Assembly: GCA_041392665.1 (NCBI GenBank)
Contig: JAWKLQ010000015.1
Location: 1 to 64,000 of the forward strand
Source of the DNA: Flavilitoribacter sp020436695
Lineage (GTDB): Bacteria > Bacteroidota > Bacteroidia > Chitinophagales > Saprospiraceae
Reading direction: 5' to 3'
DNA length: 64,000 bases
Shown: positions 17,206 through 28,700 of the stretch, one piece after another
Position numbering within the stretch: position 1 is the first letter of the stretch
How the letters are laid out: every line of letters begins with the position of its first letter
Translations under genes and position numbers: made by a program
The notes under the pieces: generated by a model
What the model saw: the letters and a program-made list of their open reading frames with translations, nothing else
Databases searched by the model: none
Told to the model about the DNA's origin: nothing

Positions 17206-20200
17206 TTAGAAACTGGCACTCAACTGCACACCAAATGTCCGGAAGGACGGGTTGTTACCCGCATTGTTGATGTTCTGGTACCATTTGGAACCGGCCACGG
17301 TCTGCTCCGGATCGAGATCCTTGATGGAGCGATAGATGAAGAACAGATTCCTGCCGAATACCGACAGACTGGCTTTTGACATACCTAGCTTAGTGGTCAG
17401 CGACTGCGGCATGTTGAAGCCCAGGGCAATCTCTCTCACTTTTACCCAGTTGTTCTTGTCGATGTACAGTTCATACCGGGAGTTACCGTACTGTGGGCCG
17501 CCCCAGTTGTAGGTGCCGTTGTAATACAGTGCCTGCGATACGACATTGGAGTTGTTCTCCCCGCTTTGCAGCACGCCTTCCAGCAGGATACCGTCATTGA
17601 ATACTTGTTCGCCGTTAGGTCCGGCATTACCGGTCGTCTGCACACCTTTCCCATTTTCGTCGACGTAGTACCGCAAACCTCCTCTTTCGGCATTCATGTA
17701 GTTGAGGCTCTCTTCGGTGAGGCCTCTACTGGTCATCCAGTAGATCCCGGTAGGCATGATGTATCCTCCGAAGCTGAAGTCAGCCACCACATTCAGGAAG
17801 ATGTTCTTGTAGGCGAAAGTATTGAGAAAACCACCTTCAAAAATCCGGGCATGGCGTTACCATATTCTTCCCAGGTGTCACCGTCGAGTTGATAGAGGCC
17901 GTTCGAGCGACGATCTTGTTGCTGCGAAATCTGCGGCTACCGGGTGTGCGTAAATATCACCTACGGGCTGACCGACTACCGAGCGGATCTGGGCGGCATT
18001 ACTGTCAAACTCTGGATGCAGTAGTTCGGGTAGCATCGTTGGCCAGTTTTTCCACTACATTGCTGTTTTTTGTATAGTTGATACGACTGTTCCAACTGAA
18101 GCCTTTACCTCTGAAAACGTCGGCGCTCAGGCTGAGCTCTATCCCTTTATTTCGCAGCGTACCGATGTTGGCTGGGTACCGTGTCAGGCACCGGAAGAGC
18201 GGGGAAGGCTCACTGGCAGGATCTGATCGACGATCTTACCATTGTAATAGGTGCAGCATCCAACTGAACGCGATTGAGAATGGCCACGTCCAGACCAAAT
18301 TCAAATTCCTGTTTTTGTTCCGGTTTGATTACATCGTTGCCAAAAGCGCTGCTGATGTTGGTATATAGAATGGGACGACCACCTACCGCCTGCACGCCCA
18401 GCGTGTTCTGGTTGTAGGCAATATTGGCCTGATAGATGGACGGATAGTTACCCACCACACCATAAGATGCTCTTAGCTTGGCAAAACTGACGTAATTGGG
18501 CAGGTTAAAGGCTTGTCCAGTACCAGACTAGCGTTTACGGAAGGATAAACAAAAGAGTTGTTTTCCGGAGCCATGGTTGAAGTACGGTCTCTGCGAATGG
18601 TACCTTCTACAAACAAGTAATCTTTGTAGCCTAATTCGAGTTTACCCAGGAAGCCGTCCTGAACAAAGTCAGATCGGTTCGAGCCGGAGTTCGGCGTGTT
18701 GATAGATGCTGAACATCGAAGAAGTTCTCCGACTCAGCCCACCGTTCGTTCCTCTGGATACATAGTTGCTCTGAATGCGCTTGCCGTGTAGCCGCTCATG
18801 GCCTCCAAGCTAAAGGTTGGCGTAATCTGGGCCTCGTAAGTCAACAGTACGTCTCCATACAGCAGACTGTTGACGCTATTCTGCAAAGAGAATCCTTGGC
18901 TGGATTATTGTACAGGGCGCTGGGATTACGCGGAGTTCCAGCTTTCGGTATTTTCGGAAGTATAGTCCAGAAAGACGCCCTCGCATATTCAGCCCCTTCA
19001 CGATCTCCCAGTTCTGTGCAATAGTGGCGATCACCCGGTTGCTGTTCTCGCGGATCTGGTGCTCGTTGATGCGCCAGACGTAATCGGCGATATCCCCTTT
19101 GAATCCGTTGGGCGATGTTCTCATCCGGCGTCAAACTGGGGTTGGTACCCGTAACGAAGCGATAACCCAGGCTGGTCTTGTAACGATCAAAATACCATCG
19201 GCCGATTCGAAGCGGTCCATCATACCGGTAAAGTTGTTGATCATCCGATCCACCTTGTGCGGGCGGTTCTTGTGAACTGGTTGATGTATTTAACTGTCAT
19301 TGGTCAGTAGTCCGAAGATTATTGCTGACGTCAAAACTGGCGTTGAGGTTAGCGATATTTCTTTCGTTCTTCGATCCGAAGGAGATCATCTGATTATCCT
19401 GGCGGGTGAAAGAGAAACGGACGTTTGCCTTTTCAAATCCTTTGGATACGGCCAGGTTAACACTGGAGCTCTGCGCATTCTGGAACAGGTCGGCGTAGCT
19501 GTTGTTGCTGGCCGAGTACGGGCGTACCACACCATCCCATGACATGATCGGCTGGCCGTCGAATTCCGGACCGAAGTTAACACTGGTGCCGATGAGACCA
19601 CGGGTGTCCTGGGTGCCGTCTCCGTTCGTATCGTAATAGATAAAACCGTTCTCATCCTGTCCGGCATTGGCCAGATTAGTAAAATAGCCGGGCCCTCTTA
19701 CGTTTTGGTAGCGGGGCAGATAGGCGATCTGGTCATTGCTGTAGCTGGCGTTGAAATCAACTCCCAAGCCTTGCTTTCTTTACCTTTTTGGTCGTGATCA
19801 GTACTACACCATTTACTGCTTCAGACCTGGGTAGAGCGCCGCAGAAGCACCTTTCAGTACAGAAATGGACTCGATGTCTTCCGGGTTGATATCCGTCAGG
19901 CCGTTGCCCCGGATGTACTGGTCTCCCCAGTAGTTGGTGTTATTGAACTCTCCATTGCGGATGGGCACTCCGTCCATCACGATGAGCGGTTGGGTGTTAC
20001 CGGTGATGGAGGCAAAACCCCGGATGTTGATATTCACCCCACTGGTGGCGCCACCAGGTACCGAACGGATGGATACACCTGGGGCCTTACCGTAAAGGGC
20101 GGAAGCAAAATTGGTGACCTGAGTAGTAGTCAGGTCATTGGAACTGATCGTAGAAGTAGCATATCCGAGTGTTTTCCGGTCTCTGGAAATACCCAGACCG

Positions 20201-20502
20201 GTAACCACTACCTCGTCGATCATCAGGCCGGGGTCCAGCGTAATGTCGATCTGTCTGGCCGCCCACTGCAACTTCCTTAGGCTGAAACCAGTATAGGAAA
20301 AAACCAGTGTAGCGTCGCTGTTCGGTAAAGTGATCTCATAATGACCGTCCAGGTCGGTGACGGTACCAGTAGTTGTTCCTTTTACCAGAACGGTAGCACC
20401 TACCAGTGGTTCTCCCTCGCTGGAAGAGACTAAGCCTTTACCATCTGGTCAGAACCGCGGTTACCAGACAGGTAACCAATACAGTAATAGCGCTCTTTTC
20501 AT
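17206..20502 (-). pseudogene. SusC/RagA TonB-linked outer-membrane protein, frameshifted
   Basis: The reading is split over several frames but is continuous in homology from an ATG at 20502 (MKRA and a signal-peptide-like stretch) to the final barrel strand RTFGVQLSASF at 17209. In order there are a carboxypeptidase-regulatory domain (GEPLVGATVLVKGT), the TonB-box-like DEVVVTGLG, a plug domain (ALYGKAPGVSIRSVPGGA, then INPEDIESISVLKGASAALY) and the barrel. Frame changes occur near 20495, 20445, 20275, 19830, 19790 and 19290, and repeatedly between 19290 and 17800. Most look like single missing bases. The ~1100-residue full length is normal. Neighbouring unrelated genes are broken too, so sequence error is as likely as true decay. 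Confidence 0.8.
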
Positions 20503-20559
20503 TTGCAAAAGATTTTAAGTGAATAATTATGCTGGCTGAAAAATTGAAATTATACGAAG

Positions 20560-20640
20560 CTAACGTTAACGCATTTGAGGTGAAATCCCTTCGAATGTAA
20601 ACGTTAACGCAATAAAAGTATGTGCGTTAACATTAACGCA
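20560..20640. promoter_or_regulatory. three LacI-family operators
   Basis: CTAACGTTAACGCA (20560-20573), TAAACGTTAACGCA (20598-20611) and the near-perfect palindrome TGCGTTAACATTAACGCA (20623-20640) share a TTAACGCA half-site. Centres are about 38 and 27 bp apart. They lie just upstream of the SusC gene and between it and the LacI-type regulator, so autoregulation and repression of SusCD are the natural reading. Confidence 0.75.
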
Positions 20641-20741
20641 AATCAAAAAATATTGAAATCTGTTAATTATTTACTAAAAAGTTCTATAATTTTTGCTTTT
20701 TTGGGCTTAAATCACGCTTTATAAATAAACTGAAAAGCTTT

Positions 20742-20749
20742 TATCTTTG
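20742..20749 (+). promoter_or_regulatory. promoter -7 box of the LacI-type regulator
   Basis: TATCTTTG matches the Bacteroidota consensus TAnnTTTG and lies 85 bp before the ATG at 20834. No clear -33 TTG is seen at the usual distance. Confidence 0.45.
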
Positions 20750-20833
20750 CATATGGAAAAGGGAGAGTACCTGATACACTCTGTTACCAGGCTGCCGGAG
20801 CCTATTCACCCAGCCTTCGACAAGAAAACGACA

Positions 20834-21933
20834 ATGGAAAAAACTCATGATTAAAGGACATTGCCGATCTGGCTAATGTCTCCATCGGCACGGTCGACTG
20901 GTGTTGCACGACCGTGGCAGGGTAGCTGCCAGCACCAAGGAAAAAAGTGTTGCGCATTGCCAAGGGAGATCGGCTACCAGCCCAATATCCATGCATCCAT
21001 ACTTTCCGTCTGGGTCGGAGTTACCGCTTGTGTTGTTCTGGTACCAAAAACGGGATGGACCCATTCTGGGATCAGGTACACGAAGGATTTGAGAAGGCCA
21101 TTTCACAGATAGGTGAGCAGAATGTGGAGATCGATCTGCTGAATTTGATCTATTCTGTCCCTGAGACTTCACGGAAAAGGTCGATAAGCTTCGCTATGGT
21201 AAGCATGTAACGGGCTTATTGTAGCTCCGGTCTTTCAGAGGGAATACGAAAAATTCAAGGGAAAGTCATCAATCGAAGTCAGATCCCTTTCGTAGTGATC
21301 AATACCCTGATCAAGGATAGAGACCCTTCTTCTTGTGCTATATCGGACCGCATGCTTACCAGAGTGGCCGTCTTGCTGGGCGCTTGCTGGCCCAACATTG
21401 TATCGCAGGCGATGGCGTACTGATGATCTCTGGAGCAGGATTACTGGAATGCACAGCATATGCTGGAAAAAGAAAGAGGATTCCGGGATTGTTTTTCGGA
21501 AGTTGCGCCACAGGTACAGGTGATCACGGCTGATTTTGAAGATTATAATGATTCACAGGCGCTGGGAGCTTTTCTTGCAGAGATGATCCAAAAGCATCCC
21601 ACGATCAAAGGCATTTACACCAGTGCTTCCCGCATCAGCAAGATCGCGGCTTCCATGGAAGAGCACAATATCCATCACATCAAACTGATCGGATACGATA
21701 CCCTGGATGAGAACCTGACCTATCTGAACCGGGGTAAGATCACCTATCTGATCAACCAAAACCCACGTTTGATGGGCTATCTGGGGATGATCTATCTGGC
21801 AAAATATCTGGTATTCAAATCTCGTCCCCAGCAATTTAATTACCTTCCGCTGGATGTGGTGCTTCCGGAAAATGTGTCCTATTTCCAGAATCATTATCTG
21901 CTACATGATATTTTGTTTATTCCGTTTATGTAA
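20834..21933 (+). pseudogene. LacI-family transcriptional regulator, frameshifted
   Basis: The DNA-binding helix-turn-helix can be read by switching frames: a DIADLANVS segment just after 20845, then HDRGRVAASTKEK and IGYQPNIHAS. The periplasmic-binding-protein-like sensor domain follows, with a long intact C-terminal piece from 21460 to 21933 (AEMIQKHPTIKGIYTSASRI, IKLIGYDTLDENLTYLNRG). At least four small indels separate the parts (near 20850, 20900, 20960 and 21180-21440). The start is the ATG ahead of the helix-turn-helix. The class with a sugar-binding C-domain usually represses or activates the adjacent SusCD locus. Operators lie in the divergent spacer. Confidence 0.75.
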
Positions 21934-21938
21934 GAACT

Positions 21939-22655
21939 CTACAATCGATTTTCCATCAGAATATCAAGGGTTCGTTCCTTGTATTGCCGCCCAATAGGAA
22001 TATGCTTTTCGTTGATCTCAATTGACTGTGGACAAAAAGCCTGAATGTGGAGCCGGTTGACCAGATAGGGACTGGTGTACCCGCAAAAACCAGTTTTCCG
22101 GTAGTTTCTTCGAGCGTACTGATGCGCTGGTGGGCACAATGCGCTGATCGACAGTTATGACCCTGGTGTAGTCTCTTATACTTTCGATGTAAAGGATTTC
22201 CTTTAGGATTACTTACGAGTTTTTTCTGTTTTCTGATACACAAATGCTTCTTCAAACAGGGGTGTCGACGGAGTGGTGGCAGCATGAGCGGATGCAATCA
22301 CCCACATACCTTATTGATGATCGCAGGAAGCGGGCAAAAGTGTGATGGGTTTTAACATGTAATCGGCTGCGTCCAGTTGGAACGCATCGAACGCATATTC
22401 TTTATAAGCAGTGGTCAGGATGATCCTGGGCCGGTTTTGTAGGGTTTTGATCAGGTCGATCCCGGTGAGGACGGGCATTTGAATATCCAGAAAAAGCAGA
22501 TCGATCCGTTGCTGACGGAGAATGGTGCCGGCCTCCAGGGCATTGCTGCAACGCTCCGGCCAGTTCCAGGTCTTCCATGGCCTTGATGTGGCTTCTTTCA
22601 AGCAGATCAAGTGCCAGGGGGTTCATCGTCTACGATTCAGGCATTGCAGTTTCAT
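21939..22655 (-). pseudogene. LytTR-type response regulator, frameshifted
   Basis: The receiver domain is largely intact in one frame (DLLFLDIQMPVLTGIDLIK with the phospho-accepting Asp, then ILTTAYKEYAFDAFQLDAAD and YMLKP). The start MKLQCL followed by a VDDEP-like stretch lies in other frames near 22655-22610. The C-terminal LytTR DNA-binding domain ends with QSIEINEKHIPIGRQYKERT in a further frame. About 225 residues would be normal. Breaks occur near 22640, 22560, 22330 and 22070-22270. It would pair with the LytS-like kinase upstream at 22821. An intact paralogous pair is at 50377-52108. Confidence 0.75.
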
Positions 22656-22820
22656 TGTATTAAATTCAATTGTCAATTGGTCGTGCTAGTGCTGAACATC
22701 AAGACTATTACCTTTGATCCAGAGGAATGAGGGTTTCGAGCTTGTCTATGTCGCGTTGATCTGCTCAATTTTGAGTTTGCTCATGGCTGCCGACTGCTGA
22801 CTGTCGACTAACGACTTGAA

Positions 22821-23823
22821 TTACATCAGATCCATTTTCAAGATCACTAAATGACTTTCCTGGCTTTGGCTTACCTTGAGTTCGTGCCGGTCCGGATAGA
22901 TGAGGTCCAGCCGTCTTTGTACGTTCTTTAAGCCGATCCCTTCTTTATAGCCCATCACATCTTCCTGATTGGAGGGGAGACTGTTCTCCACTTTGAAAGT
23001 TAACTTTTTTTCTTCGACCGTTAAATGAATGGTGATCCAGCAGGCGGTCAGCCGTCCGCTTACACCGTGTTTGAAGCTATTCTCCACAAAGGGGATCAGG
23101 ATCAGTGGTGCGATCTGCAGCCCTTTGGTAGATCCAGATACGGTGAATGCGATCTCCAGCTTGTCTCCATAGCGGATCTTTTCCAGCGAGATGTAATTGC
23201 GTTAAGGTGATTCGATCTCGTTGCTCAACAACACGGTTCGATGATTGGTACCGTACGACATGTACTGGAGCATCTGAAAGTTTTTCAACTACTCGCATGG
23301 TCCGATTTTTTCAGGGGTGACAGAGGTTGTTCAGCGTATTAAATAGAAAGTGGGATGTACCTGAGCTGAGAATTTACCAGCCTCCATCCGCGCTGTTCAG
23401 TCTTGAATTGCATTTTTCCCAGGATACCGAACCGCAGCAGTTTCAATGCCAGCGCCAACGCCAGATGTAGAGGGTGAGTACTGCGTTGGAAATGATCCAG
23501 GTCCAGCTCCATTCTTCTTCCATATGTTCGGCATACATACCATACATCAGCCGACTTTGTACGGCGGCAAAAATGATGATGACCAAAAAGCTGAATAAGA
23601 AGAAACGAAAGTAGCTGCGCTGAAGTAAGAACCGGGGAACAACCAGTAGAAGACGAGATAGACCGGGATCATCCGAAATGGCAGATTGTATAATTGTTCC
23701 TTGACGGCCGTCCAGAAATCAGTATTGGACAGCACCGTAAACAACAGCAAATGGCCCAGCCAGAAGACGGTATGCTGGCCGATCCTGATCCATCGATTTT
23801 TTTGAAAAAAATATGTATTCCAT
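22821..23823 (-). pseudogene. LytS-like membrane sensor histidine kinase, frameshifted
   Basis: The C-terminal ATPase part is readable: FKHGVSGRLTACWITIHLTV, then GYKEGIGLKNVQRRLDLIYP with the G box. N-terminal hydrophobic helices are spread over other frames (HTVFWLGHLLLFTVLSNTDF, MIPVYLVFYWLFPGSYFSAA). The most likely ATG is at 23823, just before a homopolymer-rich stretch where one base seems wrong. The restored length of about 334 residues fits the family. Such kinases phosphorylate LytTR regulators. A very short, also broken frame at 22708-22784 lies between this gene and the regulator and could be noise. Confidence 0.7.
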
Positions 23824-24030
23824 TTGCCGTAATAGTGTTATAGCTGACGATCAACCCGGAAAATAAGCATGCACTCAACTGAGACATCTATCTAGACCAA
23901 CGCCTCAATTTTCGTCAAAGACCCCTGATTTTCCGTTAAAATGTTCTTTCGATCAGCGCTGTTAACATTTCGATCAGCCGGCTGGTTGGGCAAAATGACC
24001 ATGGGCCGAACTGGTCCATGGATTAAGTTT

Positions 24031-25167
24031 ATGTTGAAATCATCCGACTATTTGAAAATAAAATCACCAACGACAGTGGCAATCACTTTACAGAACCTCT
24101 TCTTCAACCCTTTGGTCCGCCTGCTGGGGATCGCTCAGGATCACTTGCCCAACTGACTGTCCCGCATTAGCCCCCGATCCAGGCTCATGCAAACGATTTG
24201 CCTGACTGAAGTGACCATTGATTATTCCAGGCCCAATGTAGTCAGTAATGAAAAGACCGCACCGGAGAGATCTGGGGCAAACCGGTACCGGGAAACGACG
24301 CCCAATCCGATGACCGGCAGAACTCTACCTGCGCTGGAATAACGAGTACAGTGATCATTTTTCACTTGCGGTTTCTATAGAAGGGCAACCCCTTCCGGCC
24401 GGCAGTTACAGTTTTCACATCATTCCCATGAAAACGGAGAAGGACACTGATCTTCAATAAAGACTACCATCACTGGGCAGCTTCGTATACGATGAAAAAG
24501 ATGATGCGCTTACGGTGAAGATCACCACTATGAAGGCCGCATACGTGAACCCGCTGCTTATAGTTTCCCGGAAGTGGACAAAGAGGCCGTAGTCTGTGAA
24601 TTGGCCTGGGAGAAAACGTTTCCCATTTTCCTGTTGCTGTGAACACCCATGAGGTCACTTTACAGCATATGAAGGAAGAGTCACTAATCCAAGGGCTTTA
24701 TCTGGCAGACCTTTAATACCGCTGCCAAATATTGTGTGGGATAATGACGGATCTGAAGGTAGTATGGATAGATCAATCGGGGAATTCTATTTTGGGGGTA
24801 ATTTCCCGATGTACAGTACCAAAGCGGAGCTACTGGAAAAAATGGACCGAGAAGAAGAAGCCAAATCCTTACAAGGAAAGCAATGGCGGTTGGTACGGTT
24901 CGGGCGTTTTCGGTCACGGCACACCCCTGGTCAACCCGGTAAAATAGACGAAGGGCTGGAAGTGATGAAGAACTACGACAAGTTCTACGCTTTGACTATC
25001 AGGACGCTGCTGACGAATGCATTGAAATCTCTGGGCCTCCACGGCGCTTACAGCAAGAAGAAGGATATGAAAATGGCACAAGTGAAGGCAACGTTGGGCG
25101 AGCGCCGCTCCAGCCTGAAAGCCGCAGCGGAGGATTTGTGGCTCAGTTGCAACAGACTGATAATTAA
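24031..25167 (+). pseudogene. DUF2911 family secreted protein, frameshifted
   Basis: Pieces in several frames match the DUF2911 order: LTEVTIDYSRPNVV near 24205, an EGQPLPAGSYSFHIIP-like segment near 24380, EVNTHEVTLQHMKEE-like near 24650, then a C-terminal tetratricopeptide-like part (LEKMDREEEAKSL, GKIDEGLEVMKNYDKFYA). The true C-terminus reads VAQLQQTDN and stops at 25165-25167, in a different frame from the longest open frame there. The start is uncertain; 24031 is a plausible ATG. Members are exported and of unknown function. At least seven indels are needed. Confidence 0.65.
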
Positions 25168-25235
25168 CCGTTGTAAGTCGCAGCCAATCAAAGTCGCGGT
25201 GAAATAAAAGCAATTGGCCGGGATGGGATGGTAGG

Positions 25236-25318
25236 ATGAGCGCTTCGCTCCCGTTCATTTGCCCTTAGCAATATTTACCACTATGACTGACTTACGACTT
25301 ACCGACTATTGACTAAGT
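25236..25318. repeat. dispersed intergenic repeat, copy 2
   Basis: This is the partner of 9655-9735, with shared words GAGCGCTTCG, TCCCGTTCATTT, TGACTGA and ACTATTGACT. It follows the DUF2911 gene and precedes convergent small genes. Confidence 0.5.
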
Positions 25319-25323
25319 CCTTC

Positions 25324-25514
25324 CTATTCCTGAAGATCTTCCTTTCTTTTCTTTGTTCTTTGAATAATAAAGATAGACAGGGCACACCCGGCAAGCCCTG
25401 CTAATATTTTCTCATCCGAGAAAGTCGAGCCCAGCTCATCAAAGGCAATACATTGACCAGTCCGGCAAAAAGGTAGCCGGCCAGTAAGCCTAATGAGATC
25501 TCCAGTTTTTTCAT
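25324..25514 (-). pseudogene. small membrane protein, frameshifted
   Basis: From the ATG at 25514 the frame reads MKKLEISLGLLAGYLFAGLV, clearly a membrane helix, and then runs into a stop. A shift near 25435 opens the second half, ILAGLAGCALSIFIIQRT followed by a basic tail KKRKEDLQE. Restored, it would be a ~63-residue protein with two membrane helices. Family unknown. It lies 6 bp after the next small gene on the same strand. Confidence 0.45.
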
Positions 25515-25520
25515 ACTTCT

Positions 25521-25643
25521 TTATCTTTTTACCGATTTCCTGAATAACAGCACTGTGTGGATCCCCCATGCCATCAGGTCCTAAAGTACCACCAAAATGA
25601 TCATCTCGATCTTGAAATCTTTATCCAGCTGGTCATCGATCAT
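25521..25643 (-). pseudogene. very small membrane protein with an in-frame TAG
   Basis: The 41-codon frame reads MIDDQLDKDFKIEMIILVVL, an amber stop, then DLMAWGIHTVLLFRKSVKR and a TAA. Apart from the TAG at codon 21 it looks like a one- or two-helix membrane peptide with a basic tail. It is adjacent to the small membrane gene at 25324-25514. The TAG may be a base error, since the whole surrounding region is damaged. Confidence 0.35.
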
Positions 25644-25725
25644 TTCAATATTTCATGTGGTAGAGTATCATAACCTCGCTAGTAATCACAGTTTCCTATT
25701 TTTAAAGATTGCACTATCTTTCCAC

Positions 25726-28700
25726 ATGCCAATCAGTAAACACCTGTTACTGTCCATCCTGATGTGTCTTTCGTTACAGGCTCCTGCCCAACGGAACACC
25801 ACCTTCCCAATTCATTTCAATACGCTGACTACAGCGGACGGATTATCTTACAACCAGATCAGGACCCTTTATCAGGACAGTTATGGTTTTATCTGGATCG
25901 GTACCAGCTATGGCCTGAATCGTTATGACGGCTATACCTTCAAACATTTTTTTTACGATGCGAATGATCCTGCCGGCATTAACAGTAATCAAATTCGTTG
26001 GATATGGGAAGACCAGTCACGCAACATTTGGGTGGCTACTTCTTCGAAAACGCTAAATCGCTATAACCGGGCAACCGAATCCTTTGAACAGGTAGTAATA
26101 CCGGGAATAGAGACATTTATCTTTTCCGCGTATCAAACGCCCGGGAGTAATACCATCTACATGTGTTTGCAGGATGATAGCCGATTGCAGGCCATCGATC
26201 TGACGAAAATCGATATGGCGGTAATTGTAAGTAGAGAAAAAGCGTGCAAAAGTGCCTACCCCATCGAAAATATGCTGCAGGACAGCCGGGGGCATTTTTG
26301 GTTTTCAGACTGGCAGGCGCTTTATCTTTATGATCCTACCGACGAAAGCATACAGTGCTTTAGACATGAAGTCTTAGATGAACACAGCCTGAACGATTCC
26401 TATGTGTCAGCTATTTATGAAGATAAGCAGGGAAGGATCTGGGTGGGTACGCCCAAAGGATTAAATTGCTGGGACCCCGAAGCACAGCATTTTCAGCGGA
26501 TCTCGCCGGCCGATTACCTGCCGGACCTTGATAACCCGCTGCTCAGTTATATTACATCGATTGAAGAAGATGCCAAGGGGAACCTTTGGTTGGGGACAGG
26601 GGACGGTTTACTTTATTATGACCTGGCACACGACCGCTTTGCTGCTTACCCTTCCCATGTAAACGACTTGCCTGGTGGAGGCATTTATGATCTGATGATG
26701 GACAAAAGCGGGGTATTATGGATTGGAGCAGGGGAAGGGCTTTGCCGATTGTATCCGAATCCTTATCAATTTGACCGGGGGGTGCATGATATCCTTTTGA
26801 CTAGTGTAAAAGAAGCAGGTACTGTCAGACATATTGTGAAAACGGGTCCCGGCACCTACTGGCTGAGTACTAATTACGCGCTTTTTCAAGCCTGGAATTT
26901 GAATGGAAATATTACCCGTCAACAAATGCAGTACGGTGCATTTCACGGCCTGTATCATTCGGAAAGCGGCCGCATCTTCGCAGGTGCGCTGAATGATGGC
27001 GTATTTCAATATGAGCAGGATCAGTTGACTAAACATTTGCCCAAGGCAAATGGCCATCTACAGGGCTCCTACATCTGGGCCATCACCGAAGATGTGGCCG
27101 GTACGCTTTGGGTAGCAGCCGTTGGCGACCTCAACCGCTATGATCCGAAGCTTGATCAGTTTGAACAATATGACAACCAGGAGCATCAGCTGAACGATGC
27201 TGTTGACCTGTCAGACATCTACAATTTTTGTTCAGATCATCGGGGAAATCTCTGGATAGGCACTCCCTACGGCTTGTTGGTACTGAGCAGGGAAGAACTG
27301 CAAAAGCCCATCGGTACCCCCTTGGATTTTAAAGCCTATTACCACGATAGCCAATATGCGAATTCGCTGAGCAGTAGCTACATCAACTGCATCTATGAGG
27401 CGGCTGACGGTTCCATGTGGATCGGGACGGATAATGGCCTGAACCAGTGGGCCAACGGACAGTTCATCCGTTATCAGGAAGGGCTGCCCGGTAAAAAGAT
27501 CATGGCGATATTAGATGACGATTCGGGCCATCTATGGTTGGGAACGACCGATGGGCTGGCTCATTTCGACCGGGTCGGCAAGACCTTTACGAATTATTTC
27601 ACCGCCGACGGCTTACCTTCCAACAGCTTTCAACTGGACAATTGCCTGAAAGAAGATGATGGTACGCTCGTATTCGGTACCGAAAAAGGATTCATTAGTT
27701 TTCAACCGGATAGTCTGACTCGCAATACACACCCACCGAAAGTTTACATTACCGACTTTAAGTTGTTCAATCAACCGGTCAAAATTGGGGCCTACGATTC
27801 GTTACTGACCAAAGCTATCCAGTATAGTGAGGCACTCGAACTCAGGCACGATCAAAACGTACTTACCTTTGAATTTGCCGCTTTAAACTACTTTGATCCG
27901 GAGCGTAATACCTATGCTTATCAGATGATCGGCTTTGATGATACCCTCCAGTACATCGGCCATCGCCGGGAGGCCACCTTCACCAATCTGAATGCCGGAG
28001 ATTATACTTTTTGGGTGACGGCCGCCAATAATCACGGGATCTGGAATACGGAGGGTATTCGCCTACATCTGCGCATCCTTCCGCCCTGGTACCGCACGTG
28101 GTGGGCCTACTTGTTATGGATCGGTCTTTTTCTGGTCGGTATCTATCAATTGTATCGCTTTCAGCTCAGCCGGCAATTGAGTAAAGCGGAGGCCGAACGC
28201 CTGAGGGAACTGGATGTGGTTAAAACCAATCTGTATACCAATATCACCCATGAATTTCGCACGCCATTGACTGTCATTCTGGGGATGGCAAAAAATATTC
28301 AGGATGCACCGGAGGAATGGTCAGCAAAAGGGGCCACCATGATCGAGCGCAATGGACAGAGTCTGCTGGATCTGGTCAACCAAATGCTGGATCTGTCCAA
28401 ACTTGAAGCCGGGAAGTTAAGCGTTAATCCTATTCAGGCTGACCTGATCGCGTATTTGCAGCAGCTGATAGAACCCTTTCAGGTTTGGGCCGGAGACCGG
28501 AAACTGCAATTACACTTTTTGCCGGAAAGCACCAGCATTCTGATGGACTTTGACCCTGAAAAAATACGGGCCATTGTTTCCAATTTACTGTCCAATGCCA
28601 TTAAGTTCACTCCGCCGGCCGGTGACATTTATTTTCGGATTCAGGTATCCGCTGAGCGATCCGTTCAACTGACCGTGGCAGATACCGGCAAAGGGATCGC

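Larger units (their letters stand above)
20503..20833. other. 331-bp divergent regulatory spacer between susC and lacI-type genes
   Basis: This AT-rich spacer contains three similar palindromic operators (20560-20640) and a promoter-like box for the regulator (20742-20749), listed separately. Nothing else is recognisable. A possible upstream in-frame ATG for the regulator at 20753 lies too close to the promoter box to be preferred. Confidence 0.6.

Noticed and set aside
22708..22784. tiny minus-strand gene between the broken kinase and regulator
   Set aside because: Only about 25 codons, and it needs a frame correction inside an already unreliable region.
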